A program made the position numbers and the translations under genes. DNA of 64,000 nt, taken from Daldinia sp. FL1419 (taxonomy: Eukaryota; Ascomycota; Sordariomycetes; Xylariales; Hypoxylaceae). The first letter of the stretch is position 1, and the number at the start of each line of letters is the position of its first letter. Below, piece after piece: positions 46,601-59,262 of this stretch. The stretch spans positions 1 through 64,000 of the forward strand of contig MU623470.1 in assembly GCA_025201765.1 (NCBI GenBank). The letters run 5' to 3'. The notes beneath the pieces were generated by a model that saw only the letters and a program-made list of their open reading frames with translations, had not been told where the DNA came from and ran no database searches.

Positions 46601-48277
46601 CTAGGTATCTCCGGAAGCACTATTATTGTCGTTGTCTTTACCGCTAAAGAACAGAGAATAGCTGCTAAAGGTATCACTGTCGTCGTCGTCGTCGTCGAAC
46701 TGGACCTCATTTTTATGGTTACTATTGGCAGCATTACTACCGCAATCAATATCGCTGTCACTATTGCTGTCACTATTGCTATCAGGTTCCATCTGCCCAA
46801 TCTGTGTCGAGAAAACCCAGTTGCGAGCGTGGCGTTTATGGCCAACAGGATATTCAGAATCACTGTCCGGCTCAATTTTCCCAGTACGTGGCGAAAAGAT
46901 CCAATTTCTACGCAAGAGGTCAGCATTCTTTTCATCGACTTCTTCGTCGACTTCTTCATCGATTTGGCTATGGTTGCGTTTGTTGGCCCCAGCTCCCCGA
47001 ACACCAGTTGCCTTCGATAGTACACGAGGGAATTCATGTAATGGCAACAAGGCTTGCGTTAATTTCCGCGTACCTTGTTCATCCCGTCTAAGGAGCAGTA
47101 CAGAATATAAATCGCCGTCAACATGGTCGCCAAACATCTTAAGAAGATTATTTGTAAAAAGGGCCCAACCGAACCGAACGAACAACAATTCTACGGGGAC
47201 GTGAGGAATTGGTAAGCATGGGCGATTGTGGAATAAAACGTGCGCTTCTGTGTTTGCATTGACATGCTTTTTCGGAAAAGCAAGGAGGTGCGATACCAAT
47301 TTGTATTTGCCGTCTGGAACGCTAGGTTTTGGTACGAGAGCGACGAAATTATTCTCCCACAGATGATGAAAATCATGGCGGAAATAGATTTTGTTGCATG
47401 CGGCATCATGAGTAGCGATTGGCGTGTCCGTGGCCATAAATCGACGCATTTTATTCATTTTTAACCACGGTTGGGTAGTTTTAGGCATGACGTGATCATC
47501 TTCGAGACCTATTAATTGTGATGTGATGGGGCATTGGACAGGAATTGGGTCGTTGATGGAATCGGTGTTGACGGTCGGGTTGTCAGCTGCTAGATCCCTC
47601 CAAGGTTTAGGTAGGGGTTTGTCAGGAAAAGGCCAGTGTTGAAACTCGGGAATGATAGGATATGGTTGTGTATCTGCAATAGAAATTAATAATCGATACA
47701 ATATATAATAGGTGCTACCTGTTTTTAAAACTGGCCGCTTCGCAGCCAACCGGCCTTTCGGGACTACCTATGACATAAGGTCGTGCGCTGGATGTATGAC
47801 ATAAGCAGCATGCGCCGTTCAGAGCTGTACGCCACATATTTCGAGTACAGCCACGGGCGCGCGCCAGGTTGTGGCTTGACTAATGAAATAGAGAGAACTG
47901 TGAACTGTGATAATGATATAAAGTAGCAAAAACTTACGATCAGAATCGATGCGATGGGTGTTGGGCACATGGAAATAATAAGCCCCAGCAGGTATAACAT
48001 AATTCGCGGGCTGATATCGTTGGGCGGATGGGTCTGGAGATGTAGATAAGTACGGTCCGGTAGCACCTTCGCTGTCATCCCAAATGTTTCCAGCAATAAT
48101 ACAGCAAGCATGATAAATTATGGTATAGCAAAGAGAGCCGTCGTCAGTTGCGCGTAATTCGAGAAGTGGGTATTCTGGCTTATAACCGGGATGGAAGATT
48201 CGAACAACCTTTCGAATGTCATTGCTCTTGCTTTGTGAATGGAGTTGGGTAGGTGGGTATTGAGGTTGGAACTCCAT
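46601..48277 (-). CDS. HNH-endonuclease-domain protein (470 aa, 2 exons)
   Basis: Exons 48277-47938 and 47673-46601. The 264 bp intron is long for this window and closes in phase (donor GTAAGT, acceptor TTGCAG). The N-terminal part (VVRIFHPGYKPEYPLLELRA, then CYTIIYHACCIIAGNIWD) matches the lead-in of fungal proteins with HNH_2 domains. The nuclease signature lies in the middle: CPITS, then EDDHVMPK, then a conserved Asn and a FRHDFHHLW helix, giving the H...N...H set expected of a beta-beta-alpha metal nuclease. The C-terminal 130 residues are acidic and repetitive (RNWIFSPRTGKIEPDSDS and RNWVFSTQIGQMEPDSNS, then Asp/Asn/Ser runs). Nuclease activity is inferred from motifs only. The role is unknown; such genes are numerous in accessory regions of fungal genomes. 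The long intron contains an open stretch that might be an alternative exon. Confidence 0.75.
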
Positions 48278-49092
48278 ATTGATAGTATTATATTATGAAC
48301 CAGAAATATGGGGGATGAAATAGAAAAGGTAAAGAATTATAATACAGCGCGAGTTCAAAGGAAACAACATCACGATAGGTATGTACATGTTAGGGGTAAG
48401 GCTGCACCATCAACGGACCATTGATGTTCCCGATAACCGATTGGAACATAGGGATACAGGTACAGGTAATTGAAATAGGTATGGTAGGTAGGTACCTAAT
48501 ACTTATTTCTGGTGTGTGCTTACATAAGACTTATTTCAATAAAACACTTGAATTTAACCTAGCAGATATACTCTACAGATAGATGAGTATACCTATCATA
48601 TGATGTCCTGTGTTGAAGCTCTTGGGATGGCCGCAACCGAACAAAGTCAGCCTCTTTTGCGAGGCCAAACACATGATACCAATACGCATCTTCCAGGGGG
48701 GGTGATATTGAAAGATGCCTAATCTGATAATTTTCGTCCTTGATGAAGTCTGCGCTACTATCACAGTTATATATGATATTTATATTTGGCATGGATTTGG
48801 ATGTAGTTAGTTCGGCCACAACCGTTACTAGACCTTTCGTGGCTGAGAAATACACCTATTAAATGTAGGTTATATATTATATAGTTATAGTAAGCAGTAA
48901 AGGCTTACGAATCGAGTGTATCTAATAACAACGTTCTACATCGCTGTAACCTTGGGAGTATTCAATAGCTGTCAATATTGGTAGCTATTTGCCCAAAAAT
49001 AACAACCGGCCTCGCTCCCAAGTACTGTTATGAAGTTACCCCCATTCTAAGCCAAAACTACCGGGACGCATTAATATCGCATATTAATGTCG
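48278..49092. other. Spacer upstream of the HNH gene
   Basis: CCTA/TAGG islands lie near 48480-48500. A 98-codon minus-strand frame at 48559-48855 has no recognised domain and may be a chance frame or a relic. Nothing firm is seen. Confidence 0.4.
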
Positions 49093-50252
49093 TTAAATAG
49101 CCGCGTGCCGCCTATTAAGCGCTCTTCCCCATTCGTAGCTCCTTCTGCTAGGAGACTTCTTTTCCTTCTTGTCCTGACTTTCCTTGCCCTCTTTATTTTC
49201 CTTCTCTTTTACCTTCTCCTGATCGGCTTTCATCGCCTCCTCAGCATCCCTAGCGGCTTCGCCGTCTGCCGGGACACCATTCTCAACCGGAGCCTGTAGC
49301 CAGCCGTTTTTCTCAACTTCAATAATCTTTTCTATAAAGATGTCGCCCATCTTAAAATAGCCTTTGTCTGTAGGATGCATGTCGTCGGGACCAATATCCT
49401 GCCTCACTACACGATTTGGCAAGCCCTGATCATGATGCATTTCTGCCATGACTACTGGCTTGCCCTCGCGGATAAGGTCGATAGCTACTTGGCGTATCTG
49501 AGCATTGGAACTCCTGACACAGCGCTCCGTACCTTCCCACGGGCTCATTATGATGGTGGACATGATAATAGTACTTCGTGGTGAGGCTTCGAAGATAAAA
49601 TCAACCAGGTCGCGCATCTTCTGGAACACATATGCTGGTCCCCAATGGTCCAGCTGGAAACAATCGCTCGATCCCGCATTGATTATAACCAAGTTCGGTT
49701 GAACCTGAGGGACGACTTCCTTGAGACGATCGAGGGTCGGCTTTATAGGTTGGGCACCGAATGCTTGGACGTCGTTATCCTTGAAATCGCCATAGCGGTT
49801 CTAGAAACATGAGGGGTCAGCGGAACAAGAACATTCGACATGATATCCGATATAATAGGATTTACCTGGCCGACATAGTTAACTGGGTTTCCCCTAGCAA
49901 CCATCCAGTCGCGCAGTTGTTTCCTGTAACCGACTTCGCCAGTCGAGTGCTCGCCGAGGGTCATAGAGGCACCGATAAACATAACACGAAGAGGAATTCC
50001 ACCAGCCAGAGGGCCAGTATCGGAGTGCGTAAGTCGGTTCCACCCATGGCGTGCAACATCGGGACTGGGCTGGAGAAATATAACTACATTGGTATTCTTC
50101 ATTAGAGTACTGGCGCGCAATGAGCGTGTTGGGGAAAAGAGTAACTTACCTAACAAGAAAATAAATATACCAGACACAAGTATGATTTTGTGAAGATTGG
50201 GTAGCTGCTTCCAACGCATGTGAAGCGCAGAAAAGGGAGAATTTACAAGCAT
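49093..50252 (-). CDS. Membrane-anchored SGNH/GDSL-type hydrolase (364 aa, 2 exons)
   Basis: Exons 50252-49866 and 49800-49093, with a 65 bp intron (donor GTAAAT, acceptor TTCTAG). A signal-anchor helix lies at residues 22-40 (IILVSGIFIFLLGKLLF), so the enzyme domain should face outside or the secretory lumen. SGNH blocks: block I reads RVMFIGASMTLGE, in which Asp of GDS is Ala but the nucleophile Ser remains; block III is INAGSSD in place of GxND; block V is DDMHPTDKGYF, giving the catalytic Asp-His pair. The C-terminal 50 residues are an extreme Lys/Glu-rich tail, possibly coiled coil. The family hydrolyses acyl or acetyl esters, often on polysaccharides; the substrate is unknown. A possible donor within exon 1 (GGTAAGTT after the anchor) has no in-phase acceptor, so the unspliced reading is kept. 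Confidence 0.85.
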
Positions 50253-51138
50253 TTTGACGATAAGCCCATTCGCTCAACGATGGTGTAAAACGAGTGTATT
50301 TTGTTGGCGGAGTCTTATTATACCAAAGCGCATCACGCCGCAGAAAAAAACGATTGAAAAAAAGAAAAAAAAGACACCACCACGAACAGAATCCAAAAAT
50401 GATATTTCAGGCAAGAGCTTGGCAGGGGGGCTTCTCGATATCTGACAACAACGCAGAAACACGAAAGTGCCTTCCGCCAACTGAACCGACTTGAACCAAT
50501 GCCTACGCAGCCTACGCAACAGGAAAGTAGAAATGGTAATCCGTACCCCTGTACATCTTGCCTTCTTTAATCATTTTCAGTTAGTCTCCAAATCCTTATC
50601 AGTAACCTTATTTGTCGAGAATTCGAACCGATACGGATCAGACCCTACGGAATCCGCTAGAGTCTAGCCTAACAGGGGTATTTAAGGTATTTAAAGTTAG
50701 CTTAGCCTTGGCGCTATCTGCCAACCGGGCCATCGGCACCGCCCACGCCTACCCGAATGCCCACTGTGTAAATATAAATAGGACACCTAGGACACCTAAC
50801 GATAACCGCTATAACTTTCATTATAGCGCGGCTTTCTTAGGCTTTAGATGCTCCTTGTTTAATTCATCAACATCGTCACGGAATACCTACAAGTGCCCCT
50901 TTTCAACATAGCCTGCCTGATCTCGTTACGATTTCACTACATGGTTCTAGAATCTTTTAATCTCCCAAAGGGCTATCCCAACGAGTGAAACTATTCAATT
51001 TACGCTCCATTTTGATATATAATGTTGATCGATATATACAGTAGAAATAAATTCAATGCGGTGTTAAACCCACAACGGGCGTCACCAAGAGACAGAAATC
51101 CCTATCAATTTTTTTTAGATGAGTCGTACACGCTCTTT
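50253..51138. other. Spacer between two esterase genes
   Basis: This holds the 3' flank of the secreted esterase and the promoter of the membrane-anchored one. The A-rich tract near 50340-50375 lies in the promoter. No gene is seen. Confidence 0.5.
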
Positions 51139-52046
51139 CTATGCAGTGAATGGGACTTCGACTTGCTTAGCAGCAGCTTTGTCCGCCTGGGCTACCTGGA
51201 AGGCGTTGACGAGAGCTGGGTACCAGACGTTCATCATCTTGGTGTCACCCGAGTCCTAGAGTATGGAGTCAGTATTTACTTTAACTAAGTATAGTTATAA
51301 GAGACCCCTAAGAAATTCTGAAGGGGGACTGGAGAAGGGCGATATAGATGGTACATACATTGGGGTGGACACCATCGCGAAGATCGCTGGTGCCACTGAA
51401 GCCGGTGTATTGGTCAACAACCCAGATGGGCGACTCGGTGGTGTTGAGGCCCTCCGCCCAGGGGATAATAGCCTGGTTCAGGCTCTGAATCTGAGCGTTG
51501 TAATTGCCGAAGCCCATGGGGATGATTTGAGCCACCTAGTCGCGTGAAAATCAATAACTGTCGGTATACCTACGGGGGGGACGCAACCAGATAGGAGTAG
51601 AAAAGAAAACTTACGACAATCTTCATCCGAGGGTTGCTGTCTCGCATGACACCAATAAGGGTTGTGAAAGCAGCAATGATATCATTTACAGGCTTGTTCT
51701 GCTGAACGATATCGTTGGTGCCAAGGTGCATCGTGATAACATCCGCTGGGTTCGTCTGGAGCCATCCGACAAGTTGCTTCCTATTGGCGATGTCGATAGC
51801 TAGGAAACCCGAGTGGCCCTCGTTGTCGCGGTCATAAGTGCTGTCTCCGCAGTTGTTCTCTCCTTTTCCGGAGCCAACCCAGTCCACAGATCCCCACTCG
51901 GTGGGCTTAAGCTTCTCCCAAAGCTTTGCACGCCAGCAGATGATCTCAGTGATGGAGTCACCAAATGGCATATACCGGAGCGTGGCGTCCTGGGCGACGG
52001 ATGCGCCTAGGAGCGTAGCAAGAGGGAGAAGCTTGTTGCAGCGCAT
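51139..52046 (-). CDS. Secreted SGNH hydrolase, CE3 acetylxylan-esterase-like (241 aa, 3 exons)
   Basis: Exons 52046-51615, 51535-51359 and 51255-51139; all phases close. The signal peptide is MRCNKLLPLATLLGASVAQ. The mature chain starts near DATLRYMPFGDSITE, which contains the nucleophile block GDSIT. Block III is HLGTNDIVQ (Gly and Asn of the oxyanion hole). Block V is RDGVHPN with the Asp-His pair. The compact size and block layout fit carbohydrate esterase family 3, which removes acetyl groups from xylan. That makes it a likely extracellular plant-wall-degrading accessory enzyme (inference). The gene is in tandem with the membrane-anchored SGNH gene downstream, but the two proteins differ strongly. 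Confidence 0.93.
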
Positions 52047-55000
52047 TGTAAAGGTTTATATGTTAAGGGGCTGGGGCTTGGTAATGTTGATGTTGATGAT
52101 GTGTTAACTTTGACTTAATCGCCATTCCTAGCCCGGGATTTATAGAAATCTCTATGCCCTATAGCGAAGGCTTACGGAGGTTGGAGTTCTATGTAATGAC
52201 AGTCCCAGGTTCCTGCCAAGCGCGGCTAAATGAAGTGGTTGCATGCGTAAGTACAAGATGTCAATATAGGCACTTGTATAACTTCCCGCTGCAGGTGCTT
52301 CAATTAGGATTCCAGCGGAATGATTAATTCCGAACCCCAGAGGATCGTGTGAAAGCTTTCCTTTCAGCCGGGTCCTCGAGCACATGGCTTCCACGTGGAA
52401 TATAGTCTTCTACAGCCTTCTCGAGTCAGGATGGTACGCTAAGTTCATAGATCCGAAGATCGGGTCGACGTCCGGAAACGGGATTGACGATGTATTCATT
52501 TGCTTCAATCTATCCGTTTACAACCCTAATATAACTTCAGTTCGCTCATTTGTCAGTTCCAGCTCACTCCCACGAGGCCCATATTGAATCGCACCAAATT
52601 TAGTATCCCACGTGGCTTCTCCAACTATGATTCTTCTGAAGCCCCGTCATGTTATGTAGCTGCAGGTAATATAAGCGGAATTTTTGCGTAGACGGGATGG
52701 CCCTGACGTATATGCTTAGAAAGATGCCTCCATGTTTAGATTAAAGTCAGGGGTTACTACTTCGCTAATGTTGCATATACACTTGGAATATTCTGGCACA
52801 ATTCCTAAAGAAGTTAATACTACTTAGATGGAGTATCTCTTAGCATGCTATACGCATATACACTATTTTCCTAGATATTGCCTACTATGTTCAGACACCG
52901 ACCTATATATAATCAAATAAATGCTGTGTTGCATACAAGTTAGCCTATAGGAGTCCAGTCTCTCTATACCTACTTTGTAGGCATAGTTTCCTCTGAAGCT
53001 GCAGTCATATGCAGTAGCTATCTCGGCTACACATAATCCATGTTTCTCCTTTCTGCTGCTTAGGAGTCTAGTGGAAGAGTGCTCATAATAGATGACCGTA
53101 TACCACATTTCCTGCATACCAATATCACCCACCACGAAAGCCGAGCTAATGGTGTCCTGTTTCGTCTAAGCCTAGTCTAATGTGATTCAACCGGCGTGTA
53201 ATCTGTTTGCCTTCTAGAGCTGATCGACAGAAACCTCCAAATTGCTGCACCTGTTTGTTGACTGCCATGATAATATAGATTATGCAGCCGCATATCACTT
53301 ATTCATCAATCCTTGATGTCCACGTGGAGGTCCATGCTGTGGGCTTCAACTCTAAGAGCCTATGGCTCCCATGATTCCTGCACTATATCGAGAGGCAGTT
53401 ACTAATACTGTATATTAATTATAGTTCTGATTCTATGTAGACCGAGAGGTACTTATGAAGCCGAATTAGGACTAATCAAATTGTCTGTTGAGAAGGTAGT
53501 AGAGGATCATGTATAAGTGGGATTCTTGACTAAGAGAATTGCTCTTAATATTTACTACTCGCAGGGGTTATTATGAACTACCTTGCTGCTTCGATAGATC
53601 TAGGTACCTAGGTAGATATCAGTGAGAAATAGGTTGTTATTATTTGTGGAAAATACTCTCTTGACTGCAACGCAAATTTCTAAAGGCAACCATATAAAGC
53701 CCTATAGCTTGTCATATCTAATATCCGAACCGTAGGCGTGCTTTGGCCAGTAGGATGAGAAGCCAGACCTACCTATAGAGGTGGAGAGTATCGTAATAAC
53801 CATCTCGGACAGATCATCACTGGCTACGAAGGTATAATGACACTAAATAGATTACACTGGTATATTACACTTAGGATAGGGCTACATTAGAGTAATTGGA
53901 TGGGTTACTTAGGTCGAGAGTACTTCAATATACTACTGCAGTATCACGGCTTCGTCGAATACGAAACCGGCCAGGCGTAAGTAACCTTGCTCCTACTAGG
54001 CTCCCTTATACGGTATGCCAACACCCCTCAGCTATAATAGAAGTGTTCCTAATGTAGCGAAGTTGGAGTGCCGCTAATCTTGCCCGGATATGCTTGGTGC
54101 GGGTGGTATCTATACGGAACAGCATATTGTATCAATTACCTTTAATATAGCACTGGCCATAGAGGATTAGTTCCCAGTGCCATCCATATGATGGTGAGGT
54201 CTAGACGCACTATCTTGACGTGTGAACGGATACCCCCTCCGAGGTAATTGCCATAATAAACTTTGGATGCTGGCGGGTATTACGCACATGGATATACCTA
54301 AATAAGATGGTCGTTTCTGGTATCATAAGGGGTAAGAAAGCGCCCATTCACCCGGACACAGACCGATCTAGAGGCGCATGGATATACGTATGTTTATAGC
54401 ATAATACTCCAAATACCTCTCTAGGGGGAGTTCCTAGGCCCAGGTTAATCATGACTTTCTCTTGTCCCTTATCTCTTAAGCGACACGGGATGAGCGATTC
54501 TGGGCTTAGCCTCTTATAGATGTGGTAGGTAGTGATGTACACCATGACTTTATGTCAACGATTGTTGAGGATTATCGGTCTAGTAGATATCATTAATCGA
54601 TATAGGCTCTGAGTGCGACCCCGTTGCTAGATCTGACGTTTCCCAATAAGCTCATGTGGTTTAATGGTAGCCACCCCGTCCGATGATTGTCACAAATCTA
54701 CCCCTAGGTACCTAACCTACCTATATAGTTGTTACATGTTCAGGTTGAAGATTAGCCAATTTGTAGGCCACCTCATAACTACCACTAAACCTAATGGAAC
54801 TGCTCTATTATCACACAACTGAAGATCGGTGAGATTTTGGCTAATCCACGACCCTCTTTAGTGTGGGCAAACCTGCTCCCTCTCCAATACTAAGTTCTGT
54901 GTGTACGTATACTGTAATACAAGTACACTCTATATACGTGTATAAGAGATTGTGTAATATGAATGTGCTTAACTGGAAAAGTCTTTTTAGAGCCATTGCC

Positions 55001-57101
55001 TATAGCGCTCTGGCGATGGCCCAATATTATAGCTGGATGCCGTCGTGCGATATATTGGTACAATACATGCCTCTCTAAGCCTTATATAGCTACCCACATA
55101 TACGTGAGTGAATAGATACTCAATAAGCTTTTGATTAATTATAAACAGAAATTTACCCCGAATATGAGTTCCATATAAAAATACAACCTTTACGGGCAGA
55201 TAGTTGAAACGCCCGACGTATAACTTAGAGGAAGATGATACCTACCTGCCTAGATATTAGAAAAACACGACATAGGCTATCAGTGAAACAGCTTAGTGCT
55301 ACTTGAAATGAGAGGTAATGTAATGCCTGGGTCTTATAAAACGCCCTTGTTTTCGTGTGTTCCCTTCTTTGTCCTCCTAAGCCAGGCGGGGAAGAACCTA
55401 CCTACCTACCTACCGTGTATGGATACCTACCTACCTTTCCACAACGTCAAAACGGCAACTATTATACAGCATTGGCTCTAACAAGGGGGAAAATCGATGA
55501 CATCGTAGTGCCTAGCTAAAACCCAAGGCTTTGATATCGGAGAATTTACTCGTACTGATGGATTAGAAAGATGAGGCTCTCGTCTACCAAAAGGCAGCAT
55601 GTACCTCCCACTTACCGGCACGTCTCCGCGCCTGACACGATCTGCCCGCCTCTTCTTCTACTTCTAAGCATACAAGAAGCGGGCTGGGATCGTACACCCC
55701 ACTATTGACCGCATATACCACGATGACGGGCTCGCGATGTGCCGAGACCTTTTTTTCGGTGGGCAAGACGGAATGGACCGGGATGGGCGCCGCTTGTCAA
55801 AGCTAACAGGGGCGCGTACCTCGAATGACTGGAGGATGACTCAGGACACATCCCCCGTCGCCCCCGATCTCACTTTGTTCCTATTTAGGTGCGTAAAACG
55901 CGCGACTGGTGTAATACCGAGAGGATTACATACCCCATCGCAGCCTGCTCGCGTCCCGCATCCGACGTACAGGCCCTACCGGAAAACCTAGGCAGGCAAG
56001 AGGCGCCGGTCGCTACATCGATGAATGATCACGCATAAGTCGGGCTGCATGGGCTTGCGATTACAGGATAAGTTTGCACTTCGTGGACTAATATGCCGCT
56101 CCCATCCTTTTTGGTAGGTATTACATGCAAGTAAGACGGTGAGTGATTGGTCATGACGGCATGTGTTCGGCTCTTGGAGCTCCTGAAAATAACATAAGAC
56201 ATGAGGCTATGCCTGAGAAGTGGAGCGCGAAGCACGGAAATGACTTCGTTGTTCTGCAAGGAACTCGAAGACTAATTACGTGCTAATAAAGCTATACATA
56301 CTGGAGGTGGTGCCTCTTTTCCCACATTTCTCATCTGTAATGCTAATAACGAGATAGTTCTAATTTACTCTCGTGATACAAGTCACAAGTAAACAGGGTT
56401 CCTAGCTCGAGATACGATTCACTTATAACTTCTACATACCTAGTTGAGCTATACATAATATCGAGTATGCCCACTGAGCAAGAAGAACCCAGAGCGATGT
56501 TAGCTTCGAGGGGCCAAGCTCCTAGGTTTAGCGCTCTCCCGAAACCCCCAACTGGTAACGGCGCAAAGGCGCCTCGGAGCAAGACCGCATCAGTAAAGCC
56601 AGAGAACCGGGGCGGAAGAACCAGCTTACCCAATGGCCAGTCACATCGCGCTCGACCACTTGAGCCCGAGGCCATCTTGAGCAATCCACGGTTGCAACAA
56701 GTGACAGGCTTACACCCTCGGAAGGTGTCTTGGTGGAAAGCTGTTCATCCCCCGATAGACGAGTTGGCCCGGCTTCAATGGGCCATGAGCTTGCCGGACG
56801 CATATCCCGCCAAGCGGCCAAAAGGGAATTATTAACTCAACGATCCACACGAAAAGATATACAAAGAGATATACTACAATAATCACTGCTCAATATGTTT
56901 GTTTGCGGAATGCCATTCTACACTCACCCCTATACGCCGAGGTTGTGCTTTGAGGTATCTAAAAAGAGAGAATAAACGCAGGAAGCAAAGTATACTATAT
57001 ACAAGAAACCCGTCAAGAGGATTGGAAGAATCGGTATCAGAGGAAGGAAGGGAGGAAGCTAGTGATGTTAAGGCGCATAGCAATGACAAGTAACCGGCCG
57101 C
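52047..57101. other. 5 kb gene-poor region
   Basis: Only one weak candidate (56467-56835) is seen. CCTA/TAGG islands recur near 53605, 54705-54725, 55245 and 55395-55435. Otherwise the frames are short and without domains. Composition is ordinary, so this is not a simple AT-rich RIP block. Confidence 0.45.
56467..56835 (+). CDS. Weak candidate small protein (122 aa)
   Basis: An ATG-initiated frame lies in a locally GC-richer island. The product is basic and Pro/Arg-rich in its first half. Its second half (EAILSNPRLQQVTGLHPRKV, then WWKAVHPPIDELARLQWAMS) looks more protein-like. No signal peptide, domain or homologue is recognised. Long frames exist on the opposite strand over the same bases (56343-56821), which is typical of GC-rich non-coding DNA. 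It could be a real orphan gene or chance. Confidence 0.25.
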   Translation: MPTEQEEPRAMLASRGQAPRFSALPKPPTGNGAKAPRSKTASVKPENRGGRTSLPNGQSHRARPLEPEAILSNPRLQQVTGLHPRKVSWWKAVHPPIDELARLQWAMSLPDAYPAKRPKGNY

Positions 57102-58331
57102 TCAACCAACCATCGTCTTGCCGATCTCGCTCTGCCAATCTTTGGCTCTCTCGAATCCGTTCATGTGGAATTGATAATCTATCAACGCCTGTCGCACGTC
57201 TTCGGGAGAATTTGCTACGAACGGGCCGTACTGGACCACCTTTTGGTTCAGGATCTGGCCGGCAACTAATACAAAGCGCGCGTTCTCTTTCGCGCTTTCG
57301 GGCACCTCGACGAGCACTACATCACCATCCGGCTCGAACACGCAGTTGTGGTACTGCGCGACCGTCTGCTTCTTGTCGCCGGAGCCAAATACAGCGGATC
57401 CCTCTAGCTGGTACGAAAAGGCGTTCCAGCCCTTCGGTAGAGGCTGGGCCAACTTGCTACCCGGCTGCATTTCCACATCGAGCAGCCAGACCGGAGTATA
57501 TGCCAATTCTTTTAGACTTTCGACGCCGCCAGCTTGTCCCGAAATAACCTTAATGCGAACTTTCCCACCATCCAATTCGGCGCTCGGGATCTCGTCTTTC
57601 TTCAGATCGCGGTATCGGGGTTCGCAGGCTTTGAGGTGGGCAGGCAGGTCAACCCATAATTGCAGGCCGACGTTCGCACTTCCGTCTGGGTTCTGGCGCG
57701 GCATCTCGGCGTGCATAATGCCTCGGCCGGCTGTCATGAATTGCAGATCACCAGCCTCGATGGTACCGGCATGGCCAGCGAAGTCCTCGTGGTCGACGCC
57801 GCCGGTTAACAGATACGTAATGGTCTCCTGACCGCGGTGGGGGTGATCTGGGAAGCCTGCGCCGGGTTTTATGCTGAAGTGGTCTAGCATCAGGAACGGA
57901 GAGAAGTTCCGCAATTGCGGTGTTCCTACGCTTCGCCTAACAATAGAATAATAGTCAATATGCCGCCCGTATCACATATTCGGCGCGTGGCCGTTCTCGT
58001 GTCCTACTGACCTGACCCTAGCTCCAGCACCTTCGGCCTGTTCGACCGCTAGGAAGACCTTGCGGATTGCGCGTGGTATAGACATCTCGGTTACGACGAG
58101 TTTCTCGGATGGGTTATAAAAAGGGGATTCGGATCCAGATTCGGCGGTAGTCGATTTGGTTATAGTATCGCTGTCGATCACGGCACTACTGCTACTTCTA
58201 CTATCGCCGTCGTAGGCCTTGAAGATTTCAAGCACGGAATTGAAAGTCGTCGTGGTCAGATCGATAAACTGTTCTCTAAAGACAACTACAGATAGTATGG
58301 CTATAAGAAAGGAAAAGGCGAGAGTCCTCAT
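57102..58331 (-). CDS. Pirin-family cupin protein with N-terminal hydrophobic extension (384 aa)
   Basis: Exons 58331-58012 and 57936-57102, with a 75 bp intron (donor GTCAGT, acceptor TGTTAG). The join rebuilds the pirin signature, with ARV-RRSVGTPQLRNFSPFLML across the junction. Pirins are bicupin Fe-binding proteins, with quercetinase or redox-sensing co-regulator roles reported in other organisms. The metal ligands look intact: two His in DHPHRGQET, and His plus Glu in GRGIMHAEMP. The second cupin and C-terminus (ARFVLVAGQILNQKVVQYGP) are typical. A usual pirin would start at MSIPRAIRKVFLAVEQ, about residue 83. Here the frame begins upstream with MRTLAFSFLIAILSVVVF, a signal-anchor-like helix, and then a Ser/Thr-rich linker. 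Whether the longer form is made is open. Confidence 0.9.
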
Positions 58332-59262
58332 GAGGGGCAGAGATGTAAGAACCCTAGAGGGGTTTCTTATACGGGATCGAACAGTAAGACTGAATCAGGT
58401 AGGTCGCGAATCAGGGACGAGGGTGGATGCATTATGTAGGCTAGCTAGAAATATCACGAAGATTCGCCCGATCTTGTTTGGTTGATGGTTGGTATTATCT
58501 TTTTTTTTTTCTAATCTTTTTGGGGGGGTTTTTTTTGGTTACGGGGAGAAGGAATTAACAATCACCACCGCTGACCATCCTTCCACCTGCCACGCTGCTA
58601 CGGAAAGAGAGAAGCGGGGCATTTACCCCTGTATTGACCCAGTAACTAACTGCCTGTAAGTTGGTCAGCAGCTACCATAGAAAATAAAAGATCAAAAAGT
58701 TGAAAAATTCCCGACGGTAGGCACGCCGGGTACGTAGTATCCCCGCCACCCAAGCCTTACCAACCTGTTACATCAGCAGTCCATTCCCGCGTTTCGGGTC
58801 TGCACTTGACCCTAATAGGGCATGGTTCCAGCGATGACTGGCCGCTAGCTATGGCTGACTTAATTCTTCCAAATCTCCAAATTAAATTTCGCACCTCCGA
58901 AACCCCGTCAGCCCCGAATATACTTGCTGCTTTGAGAACTACTTCCGGCAGAATGGAACATCTTTTGTTAGCTCACCCGGCTGATGATAGTGTTTTCAAC
59001 TTTGTCTTTCTCTGCAGCAATAACCTCGTGATTAATAATACCAGCTCCTATTCTTACGGATTAAGAGAATATATTATAAAGTCAAGTGGTGACCGCCCGT
59101 TCGCTTACTACTGCGTCAACGATGGTCCATGGACTACGTACGAAGACTCATTGGTGTCGACGTAGAACATTCTCATTATATTTTAAATTCGTAAGGTTAA
59201 CTATTTCGAGGTTGTAACGCATTTCCTCCATCACTTTTTGATAATATCACTTCCTTCCGAGT
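58332..59262. other. Spacer upstream of the pirin gene
   Basis: T-rich and G-rich homopolymer tracts lie near 58500-58540. A plus-strand frame ending at 59165 (ATG at about 58854, 103 codons) has no recognised domain. No supported gene. Confidence 0.45.

Noticed and set aside
48559..48855. 98-codon minus-strand frame
   Set aside because: No ATG-context, domain or splice support; it may be a gene relic.
50077..50157. Candidate intron after the anchor helix of the SGNH gene (GTAAGT ... CTCCAG)
   Set aside because: The donor is phase 1 and the acceptor phase 0, while the unspliced frame is open through the region.
58854..59165. 103-codon plus-strand frame
   Set aside because: An ATG is present, but there is no domain and no promoter-like signals, and it lies between two minus-strand genes in 3'/5' flank DNA.
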